This document shows positions 45,417 through 54,521 of a stretch of 64,000 bases of DNA, piece after piece. Under the pieces are notes generated by a model. That model worked only from the letters and a program-made list of their open reading frames with translations, was not told the origin of the DNA and did not search any database. The first letter of the stretch is position 1. Every line of letters starts with the position of its first letter. The position numbers and the translations under genes are program-made. The stretch is from Dolichospermum compactum NIES-806 (GTDB lineage: Bacteria > Cyanobacteriota > Cyanobacteriia > Cyanobacteriales > Nostocaceae). Location: contig NZ_AP018316.1 in the NCBI RefSeq assembly GCF_002368115.1, positions 4,575,142-4,639,141 on the forward strand, written 5' to 3'.

Positions 45417-46073
45417 TTAACTCAAGCGTTTAGCATAAGAACGTAGTTGTGTACCAGGTATAGAAATTGAATCTTCCCGTTTATCAGAGGTAAAATCTGG
45501 TATTTCCCCGGCAATTAGCTGCAAAATGTCATCAGCTTGCATTTCTACTAGCCATTTATTGAATTTTTCACGGCTAACTTGTTCACCTATTTCTCTTCTA
45601 ATCCGATAAATAGGTACTAAATCATCTAGGCTATAATCTTTATTCAACTTGTCATAAACAGCCAACGCGACAGACTTAAACTCCTCATAAGAACCAATCA
45701 CCGCACCACCAGACGCAACCGGCGCAGCAACTACATTAATTTGACCTATCCACCGCAACAAGGCATTAGCCGCCCAAGTCCCCACAATAGTTCCCTCAAA
45801 CTTAAACTCACCACTACGCAAACCCGCACCCAATACATCTAAACCGATTGGTGACTTGAGAGTATAACCAGTCTTAGAAACAGTAACAGCCCCCTGTTCC
45901 TGTAAATCCTCTAAAATCCCCTTATAGTCCGCCATTTTCTGACCCTTAGCCACTATCCGCTTCGTCAGCAAACCTTTTTTCACTTCCTGTTCATTTGCTC
46001 CTAAATCCCACAACGCAAGCAGCAAGCGAGTTTTAGCATATAAAGTCTGTAAATTTTGGGCTTGGGCGTTCAT
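45417..46073 (-). CDS. Winged-helix-like protein, first gene of three-gene operon
   Basis: 218 residues. N-terminal half reads as a winged helix: ARLLLALWDLGANEQEVKKG-like helices (KTRLLLALWDLG), YKGILEDLQEQGAVTVSKTG and a wing YTLKSPIGL. The C-terminal half (FKSVALAVYDKLNKDYSLDD, VPIYRIRREIGEQVSREKFN, KWLVEMQADDILQLI) looks like a second helical, winged-helix-like module. Could be a DNA-binding subunit or regulator for the ATPase and nuclease encoded behind it. No family recognised. Confidence 0.65.
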   Translation of the reverse strand: MNAQAQNLQTLYAKTRLLLALWDLGANEQEVKKGLLTKRIVAKGQKMADYKGILEDLQEQGAVTVSKTGYTLKSPIGLDVLGAGLRSGEFKFEGTIVGTWAANALLRWIGQINVVAAPVASGGAVIGSYEEFKSVALAVYDKLNKDYSLDDLVPIYRIRREIGEQVSREKFNKWLVEMQADDILQLIAGEIPDFTSDKREDSISIPGTQLRSYAKRLS

Positions 46074-46476
46074 ATTCAGTATCCTACTTAACTAAAAAAT
46101 ATTATAAGTATTTTATTTGTTACTAGGACAAAGATCAAATAATATTGACTCTTTTGATGTAAATAAGACAAATATCAATATTTATGACTTATGCTGCAAA
46201 TACCCTGAACAGGTAAGGGTAAAGCATGAGCTAAACCCCTACATTTATACTCAGGATTGGGATATTTTTTGAGTAGGAAGTCCCTAATTGCATATTTCCG
46301 CAGAGGTAAGAAATTAGAGTCGCTTATATCAGCAGCAAGATGGAAGACCGACAAAAATAGTTCATGATTACATACAAATACTATACCCATCTTTTTCTAG
46401 GTACGAAAAAACAAAAGCTCAAATCTGCCTTTGTGTCTGTACGGAGATTAAAGAGTTGTAAATAATAGGAATAAGA
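46074..46476. other. Intergenic region, divergent promoters
   Basis: About 400 bases between the divergent ATPase operon and the lipoprotein gene. No credible gene; one short minus-strand frame lacks any gene character. An imperfect TATTTGTTACTAGGACAAAG / GTAAATAAGACAAATATCAA similarity near 46112-46175 could be a regulator site, but this is weak. Confidence 0.4.
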
Positions 46477-46962
46477 ATGAAGACTATATATAAAGAGCGT
46501 AAACTCGGTTTACGCGTGCAAGCAATACTGATGTCTACATTACTCTCAGTTCTTTTATTAACAGGCTGTGGCGGTGGTTCTCGAAACGCATCAGTACCAC
46601 CACCTGTTGATGATACAGCAGGTAGAAACATGAGCGATCGCTCTTTAGTAAATCAACCCGAAGCCAAAAAAGGATTATCCACAGGTCAGAAAGTGGCACT
46701 TTTAGGGGGAGCAGCCGCTCTTTACTATCTCTACAACAAACAAAAAAACGCTCAAGGAACAGGAGCAAAAGGCAAATATTATCTCTCCAAAAATGGGCGC
46801 GTATATTACCGTGATGAGCAAAACCGCGCTCACTGGGTAACTCCTCCCCCAGATGGTATTCGTGTTCCCGAATCAGAAGCGCAAAAGTATAGTGACTTCC
46901 AAGGCTATAACGGACGCACCACAGGTCGGGATCTCACTCAATTACCAGAAGCAACACAATAA
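46477..46962 (+). CDS. Lipoprotein of unknown function
   Basis: 161 residues. Lipoprotein signal with the lipobox LLLTGC (Cys31), then GGGSRN, a proline-rich spacer, a hydrophobic stretch VALLGGAAALYYLYNKQKN and a soluble part KGKYYLSKNGRVYYRDEQNR, AHWVTPPPDGIRVP, where tyrosines and aromatic residues alternate. Anchored to a membrane on the periplasmic or lumenal side. Twelve bases before the repeat protein gene, so likely cotranscribed with it. Confidence 0.8.
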   Translation: MKTIYKERKLGLRVQAILMSTLLSVLLLTGCGGGSRNASVPPPVDDTAGRNMSDRSLVNQPEAKKGLSTGQKVALLGGAAALYYLYNKQKNAQGTGAKGKYYLSKNGRVYYRDEQNRAHWVTPPPDGIRVPESEAQKYSDFQGYNGRTTGRDLTQLPEATQ

Positions 46963-46973
46963 GGAAACAGATC

Positions 46974-47324
46974 ATGGTTAACGACTTTTTGCAAAAAGCG
47001 AAAGATTTTTTAGTAGGGTTAGGCGATAAACGAGATCAAGAAGAAATCCGTCCACCTCGTGATGACCTCAACGAAGCCAATTTTGGTAATGTTCGTCCCG
47101 CCAGTGAAGACCCATACGGCGACCCCGCCAATCAAGGTAACTTTGGTGATGTTCGTCCCGCCAGTGAAGACCCATACGGCGACCCCGCCGACCAAGGTAA
47201 CTTTGGTAATGTTCGTCCCGCCAGTGAAGACCCATACGGCGACCCCGCCGACCAAGGTAACTTTGGTAATGTTCGTCACGCCAGTGAAGATCCTTATGGT
47301 GACCCCGCCGACGAGGAAAATTAA
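46974..47324 (+). CDS. Protein with four 20-residue repeats
   Basis: 116 residues. N-terminal helix VNDFLQKAKDFLVGLGDKRD followed by four copies of a 20-residue unit whose core is GNFGNVRPASEDPYGDPADQ. The repeats are acidic, Pro/Gly-rich and probably disordered. Encoded by almost identical 60-bp DNA repeats. Second gene after the lipoprotein, 11 bases apart. Function unknown. Confidence 0.8.
   Translation: MVNDFLQKAKDFLVGLGDKRDQEEIRPPRDDLNEANFGNVRPASEDPYGDPANQGNFGDVRPASEDPYGDPADQGNFGNVRPASEDPYGDPADQGNFGNVRHASEDPYGDPADEEN
47077..47316. repeat. 60-bp coding tandem repeat, four copies
   Basis: Unit begins AATTTTGGTAATGTTCGTCC or the AACTTTGG variant and recurs at 60-base steps (47077, 47137, 47197, 47257). 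The central two copies are nearly identical, the last diverges in synonymous positions. Overlapping open frames on both strands are artefacts of this repeat. Confidence 0.95.
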
Positions 47325-47364
47325 CTATCTGGTGAAAATTAAATCTGCGTTTTCCACAACCCTT

Positions 47365-47392
47365 GTAGAGACGTTCCATGGAACATCTCTAC
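47365..47392. repeat. 28-bp palindrome, second copy; possible terminator
   Basis: Same element as at 35073-35100 with one mismatch (AACATC instead of AACGTC). It is followed by TTTTTT and lies 41 bases after the repeat-protein gene, so here it can serve as an intrinsic terminator. The rest of the spacer to 47663 contains GC-rich dispersed repeats (near 47424 and 47510-47550) and no gene. Confidence 0.85.
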
Positions 47393-47663
47393 TTTTTTGG
47401 AGATATCTATTTCGGCGTTGCTGATAGCCTGCGTGGCGTAGCCATATTGAGGTATGAAATTCCCAAATTGAACATTTACAGCGATTTCCAATCATATAAG
47501 GTACATCCTAGCCCCCTCATCGCTTGCGGGGAGGGGGTTGGGGGTGGGGTTCTTATTCCAGGTTTGATGACAATTTGCTGTAAAACTCAACCCTCAGTGC
47601 GTCTTTGCGCCTTGGCGTGAGACTCAAATTCATACCCTTAATCAGCAACGCCGACATCTAAAA

Positions 47664-47879
47664 TTAAGCAAACTCTTCCAACTGTGACAACTTTAACCAA
47701 ATATTGGGCGTTGGTACTTGTCCAAACTTCACCAAAGCATAATCACCCTTGATATCCACAATTTCCCCTTGGGTTTCAAACAAATAACTAGGTAAACGGG
47801 AATCACTAGCTTGAGCTTCTAGACTATTTTCCAGCTTTTCCCGAATAGCCCGCACCATATTGCCTTTTTTAATAGCCAT
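47664..47879 (-). CDS. ndhO: NAD(P)H-quinone oxidoreductase subunit O
   Basis: 71 residues, the canonical length. Small peripheral subunit of the cyanobacterial NDH-1 complex on thylakoid membranes, used in respiration and cyclic electron flow. Nearly every residue fits Ndh[41 protein letters not shown] and [15 protein letters not shown]. Single gene, 41 bases after a glycosyltransferase gene on the same strand. Confidence 0.96.
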   Translation of the reverse strand: MAIKKGNMVRAIREKLENSLEAQASDSRLPSYLFETQGEIVDIKGDYALVKFGQVPTPNIWLKLSQLEEFA

Positions 47880-47920
47880 AAGTTCCCCTCATTCCAAAAT
47901 AAACGGTTTTATTAAAAATT

Positions 47921-49099
47921 TTAGCCGACATCATCCCCATATTTCCGCCCGCGCCATTGCTTGGGAGTGTGAAATGCAGATAAAAAGATGCGTAGCACCG
48001 CTAAAGGGTCAGCCAAAGGAGAAAGCCAGAATAACCCACCACCAGTGGCATCTTTGCGATCATAGGAGGGAGCGATCGCGAGTAATAAAGCAAAACGAAT
48101 CACCACCAAAAATATATTCAATCCTAACAACAGCATTAACGGCAGTGTAAAAATCAAAGAAGGAAGCAATAAATAACCGAGTAAAATCAAAATAGGTAAA
48201 CCCTGCACCGCCGACAATACCCATAAATCCCCCCAAATCTGAGCAGGAGAAGCAGCATCCTTCAAATCTAAGCTGCGTCCCCATTCATTCCAAGTTTCCC
48301 ACGCCCCCTCATACATCCTCACCCTTAGCACCTTCGCCCCATCCAAAAAGCCCACCTTAAAGCCCTTAGCGGCAATATTCCGTGCCAAAGTCACATCATC
48401 ACAAAAAGAACCCTTCGCGCTGCTGTAACCATTCACAGCCTTTAACACAGACCGACGACACAAAAAACACTGACCATTAGCCATCACCCGTTCCGGTTGT
48501 TCAGTATAAATCCCCGTCGGATCAAATCTATACAACAACGTCATCAACAAAGCCGGTTGTAACCAGCATTCCCCCGGATACTTGAGAATAAACTGTGGTG
48601 ATAAAGATACCAAATCATAACCTTGAGCGATCGCCGTTTTCACCAAACTCGCCACCAAACCAGCATCAGGTTGGATATCTGCATCCATACCCAAAAACCA
48701 TTCACTCCCCTCAGAACTGAACAAAAAACCATTATGCAACGCCCAAGGACGACCCACCCACCCAGAAGGTAAAGGATCATCCGTCATCACCCGAAAGCGT
48801 GGGTCAGTCGCTGCTGCCGCTTTTACCAAATCGGGAGTACCATCTTGAGAGCGACTATCAACCACAATAACTTCCCGAACTTCATAACTTTGGCGACTCA
48901 AACCAGCCAAAAGCGGACCAATCCGCAACGCCTCATTTAACGTCGGTACAACCACACTCACACTGCCTAAAAGTTCCGGTGTCGGCTGTTGTGGTATTAA
49001 AGCTGGATCACGTCTAGGACCCTTCAGCAAACGGGAAAGCAAAATCGCCGTTGCCGGTACTTGGACAAGTAGCAATAGGAGTGGAATAATATTTAGCAA
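47921..49099 (-). CDS. cruG: Family 2 glycosyltransferase, CruG-like
   Basis: 392 residues. N-terminal membrane segment (IIPLLLLLVQVPATAILLS), a GT-A domain starting VSVVVPTLNEALRIGPLLAG with the nucleotide-binding VDSRSQDGTPD and the metal motif GMDADIQPD, and two or three C-terminal membrane helices. I recognise the overall sequence, notably DPLPSGWVGRPWALHNGF, as the carotenoid 2'-O-glycosyltransferase CruG of the myxoxanthophyll pathway. The hydratase gene cruF, often adjacent, is not in the window, so a related glycosyltransferase cannot be excluded. Confidence 0.75.
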   Translation of the reverse strand: MLNIIPLLLLLVQVPATAILLSRLLKGPRRDPALIPQQPTPELLGSVSVVVPTLNEALRIGPLLAGLSRQSYEVREVIVVDSRSQDGTPDLVKAAAATDPRFRVMTDDPLPSGWVGRPWALHNGFLFSSEGSEWFLGMDADIQPDAGLVASLVKTAIAQGYDLVSLSPQFILKYPGECWLQPALLMTLLYRFDPTGIYTEQPERVMANGQCFLCRRSVLKAVNGYSSAKGSFCDDVTLARNIAAKGFKVGFLDGAKVLRVRMYEGAWETWNEWGRSLDLKDAASPAQIWGDLWVLSAVQGLPILILLGYLLLPSLIFTLPLMLLLGLNIFLVVIRFALLLAIAPSYDRKDATGGGLFWLSPLADPLAVLRIFLSAFHTPKQWRGRKYGDDVG

Positions 49100-49517
49100 T
49101 TTTAACCCTGACTTTTTGTATAAACTAGCTAGTTTAAATCTTCTCGCAATTTAGGCAAATTGACGTGAACAATTTATTGAAAATCCAGTTCCCCTCTCGA
49201 AGAGCGGGGAGGGGCTAGGGGTGGGGTTTTATGACAACCAACAGGCAATTTCCAACTTGTGTATACACCGTAGCCCCGTTGCGAGGAGAGGTCAAATTAT
49301 TTTCGTCGAACTCACGTTGAATTAATGGATTTGATGATTCTCCCCAACCTCAATGTGATCTCGATCCTCAATTAGCACATCTACTTAATCTTTCAATTCT
49401 TTAGTTTATCTAAAATCACGTCTAAGTTATGAAATTCCCTTTCTAAGATAGAGACAGCGATAGAAAATCGCCATAAATAAACACGACCTCATAGCAAACT
49501 GCTAGGAAGAAACTAAT
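49100..49517. other. Intergenic region upstream of fbp
   Basis: No gene. A dispersed repeat (CCCCTCTCGAAGAGCGGGGA and GGGGTGGGGTTTT) occupies 49190-49230; a related copy is near 47515-47550. Divergent promoters for the glycosyltransferase and fbp should lie here. Confidence 0.5.
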
Positions 49518-50555
49518 ATGACTCAAGGATCAGAATCTTTGGACTTATCCACAGATAAAGCTTTAGATCGTGATTGTACAACATTATCCCGCCACATCCT
49601 CCAACAACTACAGAGTTTTGGACCCGATGCCCAGGATTTAAGTGCGCTCATGAACCGCATCGCTTTAGCGGGTAAATTAGTTGCCCGTCGCTTGAGTCGT
49701 GCTGGTTTAATGGAAGGAGTTCTTGGATTCACTGGAGAAGTCAACGTCCAAGGAGAATCCGTCAAAAAAATGGATGTTTACGCCAACGAAGTATTTATTT
49801 CCGTCTTCAACCAAAGCGGCCTAGTCTGTCGTCTGGCTTCCGAAGAAATGGATAAACCCTACTATATCCCCGAAAACTGCCCCATCGGTCGTTATACTCT
49901 ACTTTATGACCCCATTGACGGCTCATCCAACACAGATAACAATCTCAGTTTAGGTTCTATCTTTGCCATTCGTCAGCAAGAAGGAGCAGACTTAGATGGT
50001 GAAGCCAAGGATTTACTTACCAATGGTCGCAAACAATTAGCAGCCGGATATATTCTTTATGGACCCAGCACCATGCTGGTTTATACAATAGGTACAGGAG
50101 TACATTCCTTCATCCTTGATCCTAGCCTGGGTGAATTTATTCTCTGTCAAGAAAATATCCAAATGCCCAATCACGCCGCCACTTATAGCGTTAATGACGG
50201 CAACTTCTGGCAATGGGAAGAACCTTTTAGAGAATATATCCGTTATGTTCATCGCACGGAAGGCTATAGTTCCCGTTACAGTGGTGCAATGGTCAGCGAT
50301 ATTCACAGAATTTTATTACAAGGTGGAGTATTTCTCTACCCAGGAACACTACAAAAACCAGAAGGTAAATTACGGTTACTTTATGAAACCGCCCCTTTAG
50401 CATTTTTAATTGAACAAGCTGGGGGTGTGGCAACAACAGGAACAATGGATATTTTAGATGTCGTTCCCACCAAACTACACCAACGCACCCCATTAATTAT
50501 TGGTAGTAAAGAAAACGTAGCCAAAGTCATGTCTTTTCTGAAAACAGATAATTAG
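49518..50555 (+). CDS. fbp: Fructose-1,6-bisphosphatase class I
   Basis: 345 residues. Hydrolyses fructose 1,6-bisphosphate in the Calvin cycle, gluconeogenesis and the cyclic oxidative pentose phosphate route. Metal site [17 protein letters not shown]; substrate-binding [31 protein letters not shown] and [20 protein letters not shown] are canonical. First gene of the fbp-zwf-opcA cluster known from heterocystous cyanobacteria. Confidence 0.97.
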   Translation: MTQGSESLDLSTDKALDRDCTTLSRHILQQLQSFGPDAQDLSALMNRIALAGKLVARRLSRAGLMEGVLGFTGEVNVQGESVKKMDVYANEVFISVFNQSGLVCRLASEEMDKPYYIPENCPIGRYTLLYDPIDGSSNTDNNLSLGSIFAIRQQEGADLDGEAKDLLTNGRKQLAAGYILYGPSTMLVYTIGTGVHSFILDPSLGEFILCQENIQMPNHAATYSVNDGNFWQWEEPFREYIRYVHRTEGYSSRYSGAMVSDIHRILLQGGVFLYPGTLQKPEGKLRLLYETAPLAFLIEQAGGVATTGTMDILDVVPTKLHQRTPLIIGSKENVAKVMSFLKTDN

Positions 50556-50928
50556 ACAAAACCCCAACTAATTAACAATGAAACTTCCTGTTCTAAGATA
50601 CAGTTTTTTATCACAAAACCCGTAGGGGCGCAGGGGCTGCGCCATCTATTCCATTTCATAAGAACGAGAATCACTGTAAATTCTGGACTCTAGATTCTTT
50701 ACCCCAGATACCTGCAACAATCATTCCGTGTCTTTTCTGTGTCATTCATGAACTCTTTAAAAGGCAAAGTCAAGCTATTCTCACCTGTAGAGGGAATTGG
50801 GGAAATAGAGAATGATCAGGAAATGGGGAGATGAAGAAATGTGAGATTTACTCTTGCCTCTTGCCCCTTCCCTCTTGCCTCTTTCCCAAACCCAAATCCC
50901 AAATCTAAAATCTAAAATCTAAAATCCT
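50556..50928. other. fbp-zwf spacer
   Basis: 373 bases without a gene; the transaldolase gene usually found here in Nostoc-type genomes is absent. Contains a GTAGGGGCGCAGGGGCTGCG repeat near 50623 and, at its end, the heptamer array. Confidence 0.7.
50899..50926. repeat. Heptanucleotide array (TAAAATC)n abutting the zwf start codon
   Basis: Three perfect units plus a partial, ending two bases before the zwf ATG at 50929. Same heptamer and same orientation to the gene as the array before the ketoacyl synthase gene. There is no Shine-Dalgarno sequence between the array and the ATG. Confidence 0.93.
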
Positions 50929-52458
50929 ATGGTCAGTTTGTTAGAAAATCCATTGCGTGCCGGTCTACAGCAGCAAGGGATGCCCGAACCACAAATAATT
51001 GTCATCTTTGGCGCGTCTGGAGATTTAACCTGGCGGAAACTAGTTCCAGCATTATACAAATTGCGGAGAGAAAGACGGATTCCCGCAGAAACCACTATTG
51101 TAGGCGTAGCCCGTCGGGAATGGAGTCATGAATACTTCCGTGAGCAGATGCAAAAAGGCATGGAAGAAGCCCACGCTAATGTAGAACTAGGCGAACTTTG
51201 GCAAGACTTTTCCCAAGGTTTATTCTACTGCCCAGGGAACATAGACGACCCAGCCGGCTACCAAAAACTCAAAACCCTATTAGCAGAACTAGACGAAAAA
51301 CGGGGAACACGCGGAAACCGGATGTTCTACCTTTCCGTCGCCCCCAACTTCTTCCCCGAAGCTATCAAACAACTAGGACTAGGGGGAATGCTAGACGACC
51401 CTGAAAAACATCGTTTAGTCATCGAAAAACCCTTTGGACGTGATTTAGCTTCCGCCCAAAACCTCAACCAAGTAGTCCAAAAGTTTTGTAAAGAAAACCA
51501 AGTCTATCGCATTGACCACTACTTAGGTAAAGAAACAGTCCAAAACTTGCTGGTTTTCCGCTTTGCTAATGCCATTTTTGAACCTTTGTGGAATCGGCAA
51601 TTTGTAGATCATGTCCAAATCACCGTAGCTGAAACCGTTGGTGTAGAAGACCGGGCTGGTTATTATGAAACCGCCGGCGCACTCCGGGATATGTTGCAAA
51701 ACCACCTCATGCAGCTTTATTGTTTAACAGCAATGGAAGCGCCCAACGCTATGGATGCTGATAGTATCCGTACAGAAAAAGTCAAAGTGCTACGAGCTAC
51801 TCGATTAGCGGATGTGCATAATCTCTCAAAATCAGCCATTCGTGGTCAGTACAGTGCCGGCTGGATGAAAGGACAACAGGTAGAAGGGTATCGAAATGAA
51901 CCGGGAGTTAATCCTGAATCTACCACCCCCACCTATGTGGCGATGAAATTTATGGTAGATAACTGGCGCTGGAAAGGTGTTCCTTTCTACCTGAGAACTG
52001 GCAAGCGGATGCCCAAAAAAGTTAGTGAAATTGCCATTCACTTCCGCGAAGTTCCCTCCAGAATGTTCCCCTCCGCATCCCAGCAAGCCAACCCCAATGT
52101 TTTGACCATGCGGATACAACCCAATGAAGGTATTTCCCTCCGCTTTGATGTAAAAATGCCCGGTGGTGATTTCCGTACTCGTTCCGTAGATATGGATTTC
52201 AGCTATGGTTCTTTTGGGATTACAGCCACTTCCGATGCCTATGACCGCCTCTTCCTTGATTGTATGATGGGCGACCAAACTCTATTCACAAGAGCAGACG
52301 AAGTAGAAGCAGCTTGGCAAGTAGTTACACCAGCCCTATCTGTATGGGATTTACCCGCAGATCCAGCAACCGTTCCTCAGTATGAAGCCGGAACTTGGGA
52401 ACCAGAAGAGGCAGAATTATTAATTAACCAAGATGGTCGCCGCTGGCGCAGACTTTAA
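50929..52458 (+). CDS. zwf: Glucose-6-phosphate dehydrogenase
   Basis: 509 residues. First enzyme of the oxidative pentose phosphate pathway, the main NADPH source in darkness and in heterocysts. NADP site [20 protein letters not shown], substrate and catalytic site RIDHYLGKE, and [13 protein letters not shown] are intact. Followed by opcA, whose product activates it. The heptamer array before the start replaces any normal ribosome-binding site. Confidence 0.98.
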   Translation: MVSLLENPLRAGLQQQGMPEPQIIVIFGASGDLTWRKLVPALYKLRRERRIPAETTIVGVARREWSHEYFREQMQKGMEEAHANVELGELWQDFSQGLFYCPGNIDDPAGYQKLKTLLAELDEKRGTRGNRMFYLSVAPNFFPEAIKQLGLGGMLDDPEKHRLVIEKPFGRDLASAQNLNQVVQKFCKENQVYRIDHYLGKETVQNLLVFRFANAIFEPLWNRQFVDHVQITVAETVGVEDRAGYYETAGALRDMLQNHLMQLYCLTAMEAPNAMDADSIRTEKVKVLRATRLADVHNLSKSAIRGQYSAGWMKGQQVEGYRNEPGVNPESTTPTYVAMKFMVDNWRWKGVPFYLRTGKRMPKKVSEIAIHFREVPSRMFPSASQQANPNVLTMRIQPNEGISLRFDVKMPGGDFRTRSVDMDFSYGSFGITATSDAYDRLFLDCMMGDQTLFTRADEVEAAWQVVTPALSVWDLPADPATVPQYEAGTWEPEEAELLINQDGRRWRRL

Positions 52459-52461
52459 TTA

Positions 52462-52570
52462 GTCATTAGTCATTGGTCATTGGTCAGTAGCAAAATAACT
52501 GACAACTGGCAACTGACAACTGGCAACTGGCAAAGAACAACTGACAAAGAACAACTGACAACTGACAAAT
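52462..52570. repeat. CAACTGA/CAACTGG-type repeats before opcA
   Basis: Degenerate tandem copies of AACTGACAACTGGC ending at the opcA start codon. The same heptamer-derived filler precedes the KaiB-domain gene (55285-55309), coxA (63735-63770) and follows the ketoacyl synthase gene (13860-13890). Confidence 0.85.
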
Positions 52571-53944
52571 ATGATTTCCCAAGCACCAACAATTTATTCT
52601 TTACAAGCGCCCAAGGATGTTTCCCTCACCGAAATTGAAGCAGAACTGACTAAAGTTTGGCAAAGTTACGGTATTCAGGGAGAAGACGGTGGTTTACCCG
52701 CTGCTACCCGCGCCACAACATTCACTTTGGTGGTTTACGAACCTGAAGAAACCCAGTATTTGTTAACTGCAACAGGTTTTTATACGGGTCCTATTGATGG
52801 CATTTTGGGACCGCAAACAAAAACAGCATTGCAGGAATTACAGAAAAAGCATCATCTTCCAGAAACTGGTAGTGCAACACCAGAAACTCTGACTGCTTTG
52901 CGGCAAGAATATTTCCAAAAGCAGCACACCGGACCAAATGGAGATAGTCATGGTGCCGCTATGGGCTATACTTTCAGTCCTACAAGTCCCACCATTGCTG
53001 ACGAAATTGCTATCCGTAACCCCTGCCGAATCATTGCTTTATGTCCTATTGCTGGGGATGATGAAGGGGTAAAGGCTCAAGTTTCTGCCTATTGCCCAAT
53101 TCAAAAGCAGTCTTCTAGCACTCTTGTTTGCTGTGAATATATTACACTCACTGGTACTGCTGCAGCGTTAGAACGCATTGGGGGCATGATTCCCGCTTTA
53201 TTGATTGGTGGTTTACCTAAGTTCCTCTGGTGGAAAGCGACACCGGATGCTGCCAACCCTTTGTTTAAACGATTAGCCGCAGTTTGCAATAATGTCATTG
53301 TTGATTCTTGCAACTTTAATACACCAGAAGATGATTTACTCAGCTTGCAAAAGTTAGTAGAATCTGGTGTACCTTTGGCTGATTTGAATTGGCGGCGGTT
53401 ATCTGCGTGGCAGGAGTTGACAGCACAAGCTTATGATGCGCCTAATCGTCGGGCTGCTCTTAGAGAAATTGATCGTGTCAATATTGATTACGAAAAAGGT
53501 AATGCTGCTCAAGCACTGTTGTATTTGGGTTGGTTAGCTAATCGCTTAGAATGGCAACCAGTTTCCTATAAACAGGAAAATGGTGATTATGACATCACTT
53601 CTATTCAATTCCTGTCTCAAGACCAAAAACACATAGAAGTTGAGTTAGCAGGTGTTCCCATTGCTGATATTGGGGAAATTGTCGGCGATTTAATTGGTTT
53701 GCGGTTGAGTTCTACTAATATTCAAGCTAATTGTGGAACGGTGATTTGCTCAGAAACTGGCGGCTGTATGCGAATGGAAACTCATGGTGGCGCTCAGTCG
53801 TCTGGTTTGTTCCAACAGGTTACTTCTCTTTCGGAACAAAAGGCAGAGGCTTTGTTGAGTCAACAGGTGCAACGCTGGGGACGTGAAGCTTTGTTTGAGG
53901 ACAGTCTAATTGCAATTGGTAACACTATTAAGTTAGGCAAATAG
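52571..53944 (+). CDS. opcA: Glucose-6-phosphate dehydrogenase assembly protein OpcA
   Basis: 457 residues. Allosteric effector that switches Zwf into its active form and links it to thioredoxin. An inserted peptidoglycan-binding-like helix bundle at about residues 60-115 (YTGPIDGILGPQTKTALQEL) is a normal feature of OpcA from this order. The core is recognised by NPCRIIALCPIAGDDEG, GGLPKFLWWKATPDAA and the C-terminal CSETGGCMRMETHGGAQ. Directly follows zwf; separated by repeats only. Confidence 0.96.
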   Translation: MISQAPTIYSLQAPKDVSLTEIEAELTKVWQSYGIQGEDGGLPAATRATTFTLVVYEPEETQYLLTATGFYTGPIDGILGPQTKTALQELQKKHHLPETGSATPETLTALRQEYFQKQHTGPNGDSHGAAMGYTFSPTSPTIADEIAIRNPCRIIALCPIAGDDEGVKAQVSAYCPIQKQSSSTLVCCEYITLTGTAAALERIGGMIPALLIGGLPKFLWWKATPDAANPLFKRLAAVCNNVIVDSCNFNTPEDDLLSLQKLVESGVPLADLNWRRLSAWQELTAQAYDAPNRRAALREIDRVNIDYEKGNAAQALLYLGWLANRLEWQPVSYKQENGDYDITSIQFLSQDQKHIEVELAGVPIADIGEIVGDLIGLRLSSTNIQANCGTVICSETGGCMRMETHGGAQSSGLFQQVTSLSEQKAEALLSQQVQRWGREALFEDSLIAIGNTIKLGK

Positions 53945-53945
53945 T

Positions 53946-53987
53946 TAATGGGTAATGGGTAATGGGTAATGGGTAATGGGTAATGGG
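53946..53987. repeat. Heptanucleotide array (TAATGGG)6
   Basis: Six perfect units beginning 2 bases after the opcA stop codon, followed by GTTGTCAGTC-type filler. A third heptamer sequence in this window after CAGGAGT and TAAAATC. Confidence 0.95.
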
Positions 53988-54089
53988 TTAGTTGTCAGTC
54001 GTCAGTTGTCAGTCGTCAGTGGAAAATATTTTCCCCCTGCCCTCTGTCCCCTGCCCCCTGCTTCTTTCCTGTTCCCTATTTTCAACATT

Positions 54090-54110
54090 AAAAAACCCGG
54101 CTGAACCGGG
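54090..54110 (-). terminator. Rho-independent terminator of the membrane protein gene
   Basis: On the minus strand: stem CCCGG / CCGGG with TTCAG loop region, then TTTTTT. Lies 37 bases after the stop of the gene at 54147-54521. On the plus strand it has no T-run. Confidence 0.85.
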
Positions 54111-54146
54111 CAGATGTACTGTTTGTCAAGTGTTAGCTAATGATAA

Positions 54147-54521
54147 TTATTGGTTGATTTCACAAGTTAAAGGACAAGCTGCATAAACAGTGGTTTGGGT
54201 TTTTTCAGCTTCATCATGTAACCAATTTAACCATTTTATTTGCTTAGGATGAATACCTTTAGCTGTTAGCACCCCAGCAGCAATTAATACTGCCATGACA
54301 TTAAACGTTACTAAACCACCGGACACAATCAACACTGCACTAGCAGGCATCACGGATTGCAAAACAATGGATAACAAGCAACCGACAGTAGCCATTAATA
54401 CAACCAATGGAAAACCAACAACTAACAAGCACACTGCCAACGTAAATGTCCAGATTAAAAAGCTTCTCATCATTAACAAGGAGTGGGTTCGAACTAGATT
54501 AGAGCTTTGAGCCGAAACCAT
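54147..54521 (-). CDS. Small membrane protein of unknown function
   Basis: 124 residues with three hydrophobic segments: FLIWTFTLAVCLLVVGFPLV, LMATVGCLLSIVLQSV and VLIVSGGLVTFNVMAVLIAA. The C-terminal tail GIHPKQIKWLNWLHDEAEKT is hydrophilic and ends with AACPLTCEINQ. Conserved-looking, but I do not recognise it. A clear terminator follows, supporting a real gene. Confidence 0.72.
   Translation of the reverse strand: MVSAQSSNLVRTHSLLMMRSFLIWTFTLAVCLLVVGFPLVVLMATVGCLLSIVLQSVMPASAVLIVSGGLVTFNVMAVLIAAGVLTAKGIHPKQIKWLNWLHDEAEKTQTTVYAACPLTCEINQ

Noticed and set aside
46175..46390. 71-residue minus-strand frame
   Set aside because: No family features and lies in a divergent promoter region.
47019..47424. 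Long repetitive frames on both strands across the 60-bp repeat
   Set aside because: A 60-base period keeps every frame open; only the plus-strand frame at 46974 has a proper start, N-terminal helix and operon context.
54480..54500. GGTTCGAACT, a tRNA T-loop-like motif
   Set aside because: It lies in the coding start of the minus-strand membrane protein gene and no acceptor or anticodon stem can be built around it.
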